Positions 1 through 7,412 of a stretch of 12,646 bases of DNA are shown in pieces; positions within the stretch are counted from its first letter, which is position 1; each line of letters starts with the position of its first letter. The position numbers and the translations under genes are program-made. The notes beneath the pieces were generated by a model. That model was given only the letters and a program-made list of their open reading frames with translations. It did no database searches and was not told where the DNA came from. Source of the stretch: an uncultured Collinsella sp. (GTDB lineage Bacteria > Actinomycetota > Coriobacteriia > Coriobacteriales > Coriobacteriaceae); the NCBI GenBank assembly GCA_900552735.1, contig USBA01000033.1, positions 1-12,646 of the forward strand. Direction: 5' to 3'.

Positions 1-1
1 C

Positions 2-286
2 AGCACGACTTCCGGTGCGGCGGCCGACATCGCGCCGCACGGTACACTGACGCGGCAGGACGATTGTTTGGAGGGATTGTCGGCCATCGTCATTCCACAA
101 AATGCCGCAGCAGGCGAACCGCTCGTCGAAATTACGGCGAACGGCGAACGCTTCGAGTATTCGCCTTCCGAAACGTTCGTCCTGCAAAGCGGTAAACGTC
201 ACACGCTGACGCTCGTGCTAAGCCGATCGTTCGAAGGCGTCACCGTACAGACCGACGTCACCGTCACCGACTGGCTGCCCGGCGGC
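2..286 (+). pseudogene. C-terminal fragment of a fimbrillin-like (Mfa/FimA-type) protein, fused in frame to glgP
   Basis: The reading frame is open from the window edge, so the 5' end is missing. The peptide has a run reading SAIVIPQNAAAGEPLVEIT, then alternating beta-strand residues, a lysine/arginine-histidine turn (SGKRHTLTLVLSR), and ends TVTDWLPGG. This is the layout of the C-terminal beta domain of Bacteroidota fimbrillin-family surface proteins, which usually end with a DW-x-x-GG type motif. Codon use (gaa for Glu, acg and tcg, cgttcg strings) also differs from the gcc/gag/aag-rich genes downstream and would fit a GC-rich Bacteroidales such as Alistipes. No stop codon separates it from the phosphorylase. 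The family call comes from recognition of the pattern, not a search. It is most likely the product of a misassembly or a recombination, not a working fusion. A TTG at 68 could be read as a start, but it has no convincing ribosome binding site. Confidence 0.55.
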
Positions 287-2197
287 GAGGTCTGGCTCAA
301 GTGTGTGCCGGAGCTTGCGGTGGATGTCCACTTTGGCGGACAGATTGAAGAATTTTGGGACTACAGCTATCATCATGTCCTGCACAAAAACTACACCACC
401 GTCAAGGCGGTTCCGTACGACATCATGATTTCCGGCTACGACAGCAAGGCGGTCAACGTCCTGCGTGTTTGGAGCGCGCAAAGCTCCGCCATCGATATGG
501 ATGCCTTCAACCGCGGCGACTACGCCCTGGCCGACGCCGAGCGCGCCGAGGCCGAGGCCATCAGCGCCATCCTCTACCCCAACGACGCCGGCGAGCACGG
601 CCGCCTGCTGCGCCTGAAGCAGGAGTACCTGTTTGTCTCGGCCGGCATCTACAGCCTGCTCGACACCTTTGAGAAGGAGCACGGCGAGAACTGGGAGCTG
701 CTGCCGCAGTTTGTGGCCATCCACACCAACGACACGCACCCCGCCATGTGCGGACCCGAGCTCATGCGCATCCTCATCGACGAGAAGAAGCTCGAGTGGG
801 ACGACGCCTGGAACATCGTGACGCAGGTCGTGAGCTACACCAACCACACCATCCTGCCCGAGGCTCTGGAGAAGTGGCCCATCGGCACGTTCTCCAAGCT
901 TCTTCCCCGCGTGTACCAGATCATCGACGAGATCAGCCGTCGTTGGCACGAGTCGTTCGACACCACGCAGGAGGGCTGGCAGGAGCGTCTGCGTCAGACC
1001 GCCATCCTGTGGGACGGCGAGATTCGCATGGCCAATCTGTCCGTGATCTGCAGCCACAGCGTCAACGGTGTGGCCAAGATCCACTCCGACATCATCAAGA
1101 ACATCGTGCTCAAGGACTTCTATGCCCTTACGCCCGAGAAGTTCAACAACAAGACCAACGGCATCTCGCACCGTCGCTTCTTTGCCGAGGCCAACCCCAC
1201 CTACGCCAAGCTCGTGACCGAGGCCATTGGCGACGGCTGGCTGAAGGACGCCTTTGAGCTGGAGAAGCTCAAGGAGTTCCAGAACGACACCGAGTTCCTG
1301 AAGGCCGTGGGTGCCTCCAAGCGCGCCAACAAGGAGCGTCTGGCCGCCTACGTTAAGGCCGAGACCGGTCTGGTCATCGACCCCAACACCGTCTTCGATG
1401 TTCAGGTAAAGCGCTTCCACGCCTACAAGCGCCAGCTCATGAACATCATGAAGGTGATGGACATCTACAACCGTCGCATCGCCGACCCCAACTTCCACGT
1501 GACACCGACGACCTTCATCTTTAGCGGCAAGGCTGCCTCCAGCTACACCTTTGCCAAGGAGACCATCCGCCTCATTAACTCCGTGGCCGACGTCATCAAC
1601 AACGACCCGCGCGTCCACGAGGGCATGTAGGTCTGCTTTATCCCCAACTTCCGCGTGAGCAACGCCCAGCTCATCTACCCCGCCGCCGAGATCTCGGAGC
1701 AGATCTCCACGGCCGGCAAGGAGGCCTCGGGCACGTCCAACATGAAGCTCATGATGAACGGCGCCATTACGCTGGGCACCCTCGACGGCGCCAACATCGA
1801 GATCGCCGACCTGGCCGGTCGCGAGAACGAGGCCATCTTTGGTCTGACCGCCCCCGAGGTCGAGCAGCTCTGGGCATCGAACAGCTACTTTGCGTGGGAT
1901 ACGCTCAACAACGATCGCGACCGTCTGGGCCGCGTGATGGACGAGCTCAAGGACAACACCTTCGCGGGTCTTTCGGGCAACTTTGAGAGCATCTACAACG
2001 AGCTCATGAACAACAACGACCCCGACCTGGTCATGGCAGACTTCCGCGGCTACGTGGATGCATGGGAGAAGCTCACCGGCAGCTACGGCGACCAGGAGAC
2101 CTGGAACCGCAAGGCCCTGCTCAACACCGCCTCGAGCGGCTGGTTCTCGAGCGACCGCACCATTCGCGAGTACCGCGACGAGATCTGGCACGCGTAA
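287..2197 (+). pseudogene. glgP: Glycogen/alpha-glucan phosphorylase, N-terminally truncated and interrupted by an in-frame TAG
   Basis: GT35 phosphorylases release glucose-1-phosphate from glycogen or maltodextrin using pyridoxal phosphate in the cytoplasm. Family landmarks in order are VPELAVDVHFGGQIEEF, NYTTVKAVPYD, HTNDTHPA (about 719-742), NHTILPEALEKWP, NKTNGISHRRFF, VKRFHAYKRQ (about 1406-1435) and, after the stop, EASGTSNMK, whose lysine codon at 1745-1747 is the PLP-binding residue. Compared with the roughly 815-residue E. coli enzyme, about 180-200 N-terminal residues are absent. The frame is broken once by TAG at 1628-1630, where relatives usually have a basic residue just before the phe-ile-pro-asn motif; AAG to TAG is the simplest change. 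Both halves are otherwise collinear and in the same frame, ending at TAA 2195-2197. The truncated product would lack the cofactor lysine. The gene heads a glg cluster, 108 bases before glgC. Whether the damage is real or an assembly error cannot be told here. Confidence 0.88.
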
Positions 2198-2234
2198 CGG
2201 CGCGCGAGCTCCCCTATGCCAGCACGGCATTACT

Positions 2235-2265
2235 CGACGGGCGTGACGTTGCGCCGCGCCCGTCG
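2235..2265 (+). terminator. Hairpin between glgP and glgC
   Basis: A perfect 9-bp inverted repeat (CGACGGGCG at 2235-2243, CGCCCGTCG at 2257-2265) encloses a 13-nt loop. No T-run follows, so it is a weak terminator at best. It could reduce read-through from glgP into glgC or protect a 3' end after processing. Confidence 0.4.
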
Positions 2266-2305
2266 CTAATGGGTTTAGGAACATCGATGACAGAAGGAGA
2301 AATCG

Positions 2306-3454
2306 ATGAGTAAGAAAGAATGCATCGCGATGCTCCTCGCAGGAGGACAGGGCAGCCGATTGGGGGCACTCACCCAAAAGATCGCTAAGCCGGCGGTTAG
2401 CTTTGGTGGCAAGTTCCGCATTATCGACTTTTCACTCTCCAACTGCTCCAACTCGGGCATCGACACGGTGGGCGTTCTGACGCAGTACCGTCCCTACCTG
2501 TTGCATGCCTATGTGGGCTCTGGCGAGGCCTGGGATCTGGACAGCCGTGACGGCGGCGTGTCGATCCTGCCGCCGTATGAGACGCAGACCGGCGGCGCCT
2601 GGTATGCGGGCACGGCCGACGCCATTACGCAGAACCTCGACTACATCAAGGCCAACGACCCCAAGTACGTCCTGATTCTTTCGGGCGATCACCTGTATCG
2701 CATGGACTACCGCAAGATGCTCAAGACGCACATTGAGAACAACGCCGACCTCACGGTGAGCGTTATGCCCGTGCCTTGGGAGGAGGCCAGCCGCTTTGGC
2801 ATCCTGACCACCGACCCCGAGGACGGCCGCATCACCAAGTTCACCGAGAAGCCCGATAAGCCCGATTCGAATCTCGCGTCCATGGGCATCTACATCTTCT
2901 CGGCCGACGTGCTGATCGAGGCGCTCGAAGAGGACGCTCTGGACCAGCGCTCGAGCCACGACTTTGGCAAGGACATCATCCCCAAGCTGCTCGACGAGGG
3001 CAAGCGCCTGTACAGCTACGAGTTCCACGGCTTTTGGAAGGACGTCGGCACCATCGCCAGCTTCCACGAGACCTCGATGGACCTGCTGGGCAACAACCCC
3101 GAGTTCGATCTGTTTGACAAGAACTTCCCCATCATGTCCAACATCACAACGCGTCCGCCGCACTATATTGGCCCGGACGGCCGCCTGGACGACTGCCTGG
3201 TCTCCAACGGCTGCAAGATCTACGGCACCGCTCGCCACTCGATCCTTTCGACCGATGTCATCATCGAGGAGCGCGCCGTGGTCGAGGACTCCGTGCTGCT
3301 GCCGGGTGCGCACGTTAAGAGCGGCGCGCACATCTGCCGCGCTATTTTGGGCGAGAACTCCACGGTCGAAGAGGGCGTGAAGCTCGGCTCTGTCGATACC
3401 ACCAAGGATACGGCCGTCGTTGGAAATGACGTCGTTATCGGGAAGGGGGAATGA
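2306..3454 (+). CDS. glgC: Glucose-1-phosphate adenylyltransferase, catalytic subunit (GlgC)
   Basis: Makes ADP-glucose and pyrophosphate from ATP and glucose-1-phosphate, the committed step of bacterial glycogen synthesis. The 382-residue length matches Bacillus-type GlgC. The N-terminal nucleotidyltransferase domain shows LLAGGQGSRLGALT (residues 10-23) for nucleotide binding, KPAVSFGGKFRIIDF (28-42), WYAGTADA (99-106), SGDHLYRMDY (126-135) with the expected catalytic Asp128, and FTEKP (179-183) with the glucose-1-phosphate-binding Lys182. The C-terminal third (about 285-382) has the hexapeptide repeats of a left-handed beta helix. The ATG at 2306 is set by an AAGGAGA ribosome binding site at 2294-2300. 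The gene stops four bases before the glgD start, so the two are surely co-transcribed and likely translationally linked. Catalytic residues all look intact. Confidence 0.96.
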   Translation: MSKKECIAMLLAGGQGSRLGALTQKIAKPAVSFGGKFRIIDFSLSNCSNSGIDTVGVLTQYRPYLLHAYVGSGEAWDLDSRDGGVSILPPYETQTGGAWYAGTADAITQNLDYIKANDPKYVLILSGDHLYRMDYRKMLKTHIENNADLTVSVMPVPWEEASRFGILTTDPEDGRITKFTEKPDKPDSNLASMGIYIFSADVLIEALEEDALDQRSSHDFGKDIIPKLLDEGKRLYSYEFHGFWKDVGTIASFHETSMDLLGNNPEFDLFDKNFPIMSNITTRPPHYIGPDGRLDDCLVSNGCKIYGTARHSILSTDVIIEERAVVEDSVLLPGAHVKSGAHICRAILGENSTVEEGVKLGSVDTTKDTAVVGNDVVIGKGE

Positions 3455-3458
3455 TCCG

Positions 3459-4586
3459 ATGATCAATCGCAAGGCCATCGGTTATATCACCGCTAACTAC
3501 TCTTCGACCTACGGCAGCGTGCTGCTTAAGGACCGCCCCATCGCGTCCGTCCCGTTTTTGGGCCGCTACCGCCTGATCGACTTTCCGCTGTCCAACATGA
3601 TGAATGCCGGCATTAAGACCGTCGGCGTCGTCATGCCGGGCAACTACCGCTCGCTGATCGACCACGTTGGCTCGGGCAAGGACTGGGGCCTGGACCGCAA
3701 GAAGGGCGGCCTGTTCATGGTGCCCGGCAACGCGTATGGCACCACCAAGGGCGGCATGCGCTTCCTGCTGCGCGACATCATCTCCAACAAGACGCTGTTC
3801 CAGCGCTCGGACAAGCCCTATGTTGTGATGATGGGCACCAACATCATCTTTAACATGGATCTCAACACCATCATCGACGCGCACGAGAACTCCGGTGCCC
3901 AGATGACCGTGGTGTACTGCAAGGCCACGCGCAACGTCGATGACGAGACCAAGCTGCAAATCAACGAGAACGGTCGCCTGACGGGCGTGAGCGCCGGCGT
4001 CGTGTACGGCGACAACGCCTCTATGGACTGCTGCATCGTCAACCGCGAGACGCTGCTCGAGATCATTGACCACTACCAGGCCGCCGACTATCTTGACCTG
4101 CTCGAGGCACTCCAGGGCGACTTTGGCAACATCGACGTGTGCAGCTACGAGTACAAGGGCGAGGTCGTGGGCGTGTTTAGCGAGAAGTCGCTGTATCGCC
4201 GCAGCATGGACCTGCTCGACCAGACCGTGGCCGACCATCTCTTCGATCCCGAGCGCCCGATCCTGACCAAGGCTCACGACGTGCCGCCTTCGCGCTATGC
4301 GACCGGCAGCCACGCGTGCAACTCGATCATCTCGGCCGGCTGCATCATCAAGGGCACCGTGCGTAACTCGATCCTGTCGCGCGGCGTCGTGGTCGAGGAA
4401 GGCGCTTCGGTGACCAACTCGATCATCAACCAGAGCTGCATCATCAAGAGCGGCGCCCGCGTCGAGAATGCCATTCTGGACAAGAACAACGTGGTTCCCA
4501 CCAACACCGAGCTTCGCGGCACGCCCGAGAACATCCTGGTGCTGGGCAAGGCTCCGTTAACTTCCGACACCACCATCGTACGTTAA
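3459..4586 (+). CDS. glgD: GlgD, non-catalytic/regulatory subunit of ADP-glucose pyrophosphorylase
   Basis: GlgD is a paralogue of GlgC that in Bacillota forms a mixed complex with it and raises its activity. This 375-residue protein keeps the overall fold: GRYRLIDFPLSNMMNAG (residues 35-51) and a C-terminal beta-helix rich in hexapeptides (about 275-355). The active-site signatures are gone. The N-terminal Gly-rich nucleotide loop is replaced by ITANYSSTYGS (10-20), and the SGDH motif of GlgC is GTN (126-128), without the catalytic Asp. The start chosen is ATG 3459, preceded by a GGAAGGGGGA Shine-Dalgarno at 3441-3450 and placed 4 bases after glgC. The frame stays open further upstream inside glgC, but that region has no better start. 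The protein should act in the cytoplasm with GlgC. It is weakly active or inactive alone in studied species; that is inferred here. Confidence 0.93.
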   Translation: MINRKAIGYITANYSSTYGSVLLKDRPIASVPFLGRYRLIDFPLSNMMNAGIKTVGVVMPGNYRSLIDHVGSGKDWGLDRKKGGLFMVPGNAYGTTKGGMRFLLRDIISNKTLFQRSDKPYVVMMGTNIIFNMDLNTIIDAHENSGAQMTVVYCKATRNVDDETKLQINENGRLTGVSAGVVYGDNASMDCCIVNRETLLEIIDHYQAADYLDLLEALQGDFGNIDVCSYEYKGEVVGVFSEKSLYRRSMDLLDQTVADHLFDPERPILTKAHDVPPSRYATGSHACNSIISAGCIIKGTVRNSILSRGVVVEEGASVTNSIINQSCIIKSGARVENAILDKNNVVPTNTELRGTPENILVLGKAPLTSDTTIVR

Positions 4587-4618
4587 CGTTGACACCGCAA
4601 CATCGCTCGTAACATGTA

Positions 4619-4652
4619 GAATAGCCGCCCGGTTAGCGCCAGGCGGCTATTC
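4619..4652 (+). terminator. Hairpin between glgD and glgA (terminator or attenuator)
   Basis: A perfect 11-bp inverted repeat (GAATAGCCGCC at 4619-4629 and GGCGGCTATTC at 4642-4652) has a 12-nt loop. The downstream strand is TA-rich but has no clean T-run (TATTCTCGAATT). It lies 33 bases after the glgD stop and 25 bases before the glgA ATG. It may partly end the glgCD transcript and lower glgA expression relative to glgCD. Confidence 0.55.
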
Positions 4653-4676
4653 TCGAATTACATCATGGGAGACAAT

Positions 4677-6983
4677 ATGGCAGATTCCAGCAAAAAGATG
4701 CAGATCGTGTTTGCCTCGGCCGAGTGCGCACCGTTTGTTAAGACCGGTGGCCTGGGTGACGTGGCGGGCTCGCTGCCTGCGGCACTTGTGCGCGCCGGCG
4801 CCGAGGTCATCGTGATGGTCCCCAAGTACGCCACCATCAAGGACGAATACAAGGCGCAGATGGAGCACTTTGCCGACTTTTACGTGAGCCTGGGCTGGCG
4901 CAATGAGTACTGCGGGCTGGAGAAGCTCGAGCGCGACGGCGTCACCTATATGTTCGTGGACAACGAGCGCTACTTTGCGCGCGACTATCCGTACGGCTTC
5001 TTTGACGACGGCGAACGCTTTGCGTTCTTCTCCAAGGCCATCACCGAAAGCCTGCAGCACCTGCCGGCCGGTTTTGAGTGCGACATCCTGCACTGCAACG
5101 ACTGGCAGACGGCGCTGGCGCCCGTGTTCTTGCGCGAGTTCTACCAGGGCCTGCCGCTGTACGACCGCGTCAAGACCGTGTTCTCGATCCACAACGTGGC
5201 GTTCCAGGGCCAGTTTAGCGACACCGTGATGGAGGACATCCTGGGTGTGGCGCATATTCCGGCGGCAGCTACGCAGCTGCGCTGCGACGCCTGCAGCATC
5301 AACTACATGCTGGGCGCGCTGCACTATGCCGATGCCATCACCACGGTGAGCCCCACCTATGCGGGCGAGATCCAGACGCCCGAGTTTGGCGAGGGCCTGG
5401 ACGGCGTGCTGCGCGAGCGTTCGTACGCGCTGCAGGGCATTCTTAACGGCATTGACGTGGCCGGCTTTGACCCGGCAACCGATAAGCGCATCGCTGCCAA
5501 CTACACGGTTGAGGACCGCGCGGGCAAGGCCGTGTGCAAGGCCAAGCTACAGGAAGAGCTTGGTCTGGAGGTTCGCGATGACCGCCCGCTTATGGTGATG
5601 GTCACGCGCCTGACGCGCCAAAAGGGCATGGACCTGGTTATGTATGCACTCGACCGCATACTGGCCGGCGGCGTGCAGGTGGCCGTGCTGGGCACCGGCG
5701 ACCGCGACTACGAGGACGGCCTGCGCTACTTCCAGGACAAGTACCCCGGCACCATGGCCGCGCGCATCGAGTTTGACCCGGCGCTGTCGCAGCGCATGTA
5801 CGCCGCCGCCGATATGTTCCTGATGCCTTCGAAGTTTGAGCCTTGCGGTCTGTCGCAGATCATCGCCATGCGTTACGGCACCCTGCCCATCGTGCGCGAG
5901 ACCGGTGGCCTGAAGGACACTGTTGTTCCGTACAACGAGTTCACTGGTGAGGGCACGGGCTTCTCGTTTAGCAACTTTAACGGCGACGAGATGGGCGACG
6001 CGGTCTTCCGCGCGGCGCGCCTGTTCTGGGATAACCGTGACGCTTGGAACCAGCTGGTCACGCAGGCCATGAGCCAGGACTTTAGCTGGACGCGCTCGGC
6101 CGATAAGTATCTGGACCTGTACTTCTTTATGCATCCGGAGATTGAGAGGCCGGCGGGTGTGACTGATGTTGCAGCTGTCGATGAGCCCGCTGCCGCTGAG
6201 GCCGAGCCTGCGGCGACCGTTAAGGAGCCCGCTGCCGCTGAGGAGCCCAAGGCCGAGGAGAAGCCGGCGGCCAAGGCCGAAGTTAAGCCCGACGCGAAGC
6301 CTGCCGCCAAGAAGACGACGGCCCGCAAGACGACGGCTAAGAAGGCCACGACCACGAAGGCCGCTGCTACCAAGACTACAGCCGCTAAGGCAACTACTGC
6401 CAAGGCATCGACTACGCGCAAGCGTACGACCGCCGCTGCCAAAAAGGCCGCCGAGGCCGAGGTCGCTCCCGAGGTAAAGGCCGAGCCCGCGGCAAAGGCT
6501 CCGGCCAAGACCGCTGCCAAGAAGACGACCGCGACCAAGACCACGACCGCTAAGAAGGCCACGGCTGCGAAGTCGACGACGACCAAGGCTGCTACGACGA
6601 AAGCCGCCGCGAAGACGACCCCGAAGGCCGCTGCAAAGCCCGCCGTCAAGGTCGAGGAGGCGCCCTCCGAGCCCAAGGCCAAGGTAGCTGTCGAGGCAAA
6701 GCCGGCCGCCAAAACCACCACGCGCAAGCGCGCTACGACGACGGTCAAAAAGGCCACGACCAAGGCTGCTGCCCCCAAGGCAGAGGCTAAGGCCGAGGAC
6801 AAGCCCGCAGTAAAGGCCGAGCCGGCGCCGAAGGCCGCTGAGGCCAAGACCGCTCCCAAGACTAAGGCAAAGACCGAGCCCGCCAAGAAGGCCCCGGTCT
6901 CCCCCGCCGCTCCAGCCGAGGAAAAGGCTCCGACCAAGAAGACCTCCGTCCGCAAGGCAACGGCCACCCGCAAGCGTCACTAG
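4677..6983 (+). CDS. glgA: Glycogen synthase (GlgA) with a long histone-H1-like Lys/Ala/Thr/Pro tail
   Basis: GT5 synthase that transfers glucose from ADP-glucose to the growing alpha-1,4-glucan. Residues 8 to about 485 form the two Rossmann domains: KTGGLGDV (22-29) binds ADP-glucose, SIHNVAFQG holds His172, VTRLTRQKG gives Arg311 and Lys316, and KFEPCGLSQ holds Glu388 followed by YGTLPIVRETGGL. A normal GlgA ends near there (E. coli 477 residues). Here residues about 493-768 add a tail made almost only of Ala, Lys, Thr, Pro, Glu, Val and Arg, with no Leu, Ile, Met, Phe, Tyr, Trp, Cys, Asn or Gln. It is acidic at first (DEPAAAEAEPAA), then mainly basic (KKTTARKTTAKK), ending RKATATRKRH. The start is ATG 4677, 5 bases after GGAG (4668-4671); an in-frame ATG at 4665 lies too close to that site. 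The tail uses host-like codons and ends 22 bases before a strong terminator, so it is not a frameshift product. Its function is unknown; DNA, RNA or polyanion binding is inferred from composition. Confidence 0.95.
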   Translation: MADSSKKMQIVFASAECAPFVKTGGLGDVAGSLPAALVRAGAEVIVMVPKYATIKDEYKAQMEHFADFYVSLGWRNEYCGLEKLERDGVTYMFVDNERYFARDYPYGFFDDGERFAFFSKAITESLQHLPAGFECDILHCNDWQTALAPVFLREFYQGLPLYDRVKTVFSIHNVAFQGQFSDTVMEDILGVAHIPAAATQLRCDACSINYMLGALHYADAITTVSPTYAGEIQTPEFGEGLDGVLRERSYALQGILNGIDVAGFDPATDKRIAANYTVEDRAGKAVCKAKLQEELGLEVRDDRPLMVMVTRLTRQKGMDLVMYALDRILAGGVQVAVLGTGDRDYEDGLRYFQDKYPGTMAARIEFDPALSQRMYAAADMFLMPSKFEPCGLSQIIAMRYGTLPIVRETGGLKDTVVPYNEFTGEGTGFSFSNFNGDEMGDAVFRAARLFWDNRDAWNQLVTQAMSQDFSWTRSADKYLDLYFFMHPEIERPAGVTDVAAVDEPAAAEAEPAATVKEPAAAEEPKAEEKPAAKAEVKPDAKPAAKKTTARKTTAKKATTTKAAATKTTAAKATTAKASTTRKRTTAAAKKAAEAEVAPEVKAEPAAKAPAKTAAKKTTATKTTTAKKATAAKSTTTKAATTKAAAKTTPKAAAKPAVKVEEAPSEPKAKVAVEAKPAAKTTTRKRATTTVKKATTKAAAPKAEAKAEDKPAVKAEPAPKAAEAKTAPKTKAKTEPAKKAPVSPAAPAEEKAPTKKTSVRKATATRKRH
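6153..6980 (+). repeat. Low-complexity coding segment for the GlgA tail, with direct repeats
   Basis: This stretch codes for the GlgA tail and holds degenerate repeats. A 19-bp direct repeat (GAGCCCGCTGCCGCTGAGG) occurs at 6183-6201 and 6225-6243, exactly 14 codons apart. A looser duplication links the block that codes AAKKTTARKTTAKKATTTK (from about 6303) with AAKKTTATKTTTAKKATAAK (from about 6513), 70 codons later. The tail probably grew by slippage or unequal recombination and may differ in length among strains. Confidence 0.75.
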
Positions 6984-7005
6984 TCTGGACGATTAAAACT
7001 TAATC

Positions 7006-7050
7006 CAACGCAAAAGAGGGCGCCCCAACCAGGCGCCCTCTTTTGCGTTG
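7006..7050 (+). terminator. Strong Rho-independent terminator after glgA
   Basis: A perfect 19-bp stem (7006-7024 with 7032-7050) and a 7-nt loop (CCAACCA). The core is AAAAGAGGGCGCC paired with GGCGCCCTCTTTT, so the A and T tracts lie inside the stem and it could stop transcription from either side. It begins 22 bases after the glgA TAG and closes the glg transcript. Confidence 0.93.
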
Positions 7051-7073
7051 AACTTCTCCATTAAAAAGAGGGC

Positions 7074-7205
7074 CGGTTTACTACGACAAAATGGCTCCGG
7101 CCGACCACGGCGGGTAATCTACGAAATTGGCAACGCCTCTACCTGCGGATTTAATATCACCAAATTGACCGTGGTTGAGATCATTCAATTCGTCGTAGTA
7201 AACCG
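7074..7205. repeat. 132-bp inverted-repeat element (MITE-like or structured intergenic element)
   Basis: The ends are perfect 14-bp inverted repeats, CGGTTTACTACGAC at 7074-7087 and GTCGTAGTAAACCG at 7192-7205. A second nested pair, ACCACGG at 7104-7110 and CCGTGGT at 7169-7175, sits exactly 16 nt inside each end, so the whole element is a symmetric, decayed palindrome. It holds no plausible gene. No target-site duplication is obvious at its borders. It could be a short mobile repeat, a REP-like sequence or a large RNA hairpin; no family was recognised. Confidence 0.6.
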
Positions 7206-7412
7206 ATGTACTTTTGTTTGACTACAAATAGTATCCGCCTGGGCGTTTTCGAATATCGCGATAATTTGGATGGTAAAACGATTTTCTAGGACAACCGTTC
7301 GCCGATGGTAAACGGATGTTGTTTATACAGCCTGTGTACAACAGATATACTTACTTCTTGTGCGTAAAGCCCATGGCCCGCAGGCCATGATTCTATTGAA
7401 CTGGACCGTACT
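7206..7412. other. Leader/promoter region upstream of the GH13-GH77 gene, no gene seen
   Basis: Together with the terminator and the 132-bp element this completes the 429-base gap between glgA and the next gene. It is AT-richer than the genes around it. It holds a 10-bp palindrome TATCGCGATA (7254-7263) and a -10-like TATACT (7346-7351) lacking a well-spaced -35. A 7-bp hairpin, CATGGCC (7372-7378) with GGCCATG (7383-7389) and a 4-base loop, ends 23 bases before the ATG. A promoter and perhaps an operator are expected here because a strong terminator lies upstream, but none can be fixed with confidence. Confidence 0.4.

Noticed and set aside
1628..1630. TAG in glgP as a recoded sense codon
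   Set aside because: glgA in the same window uses TAG as its real stop just before a terminator, and no recoding element is visible.
1655..2197. Separate 180-residue gene starting at GTG 1655
   Set aside because: It is the in-frame remainder of glgP; no ribosome binding site precedes the GTG and the fragment cannot form a phosphorylase alone.
218..2377. 719-residue open frame on the minus strand over glgP
   Set aside because: Antisense shadow of GC-rich codons; the glgP protein on the plus strand has clear family motifs and the antisense product is a Val/Leu/Gly/Asp-rich string without any recognisable domain.
4589..4622. Perfect TTGACA (4589-4594) upstream of glgA as a promoter
   Set aside because: The only good -10 (TAGAAT at 4617-4622) is 22 bases away and overlaps the hairpin stem; at 17-18 bases there is only AACATG or CATGTA.
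5547..6980. 477-residue minus-strand frame rich in Gly, Leu, Ser and Arg, and a 366-residue Ala/Val-rich one, both over the glgA tail
   Set aside because: Products of reading the Ala/Lys/Thr-coding repeats backwards; no ribosome binding site or plausible fold.
6153..6980. GlgA tail as a frameshift artefact
   Set aside because: Codon third positions follow host preference in this frame, composition is consistent to the end, and the stop lies right before a strong terminator.
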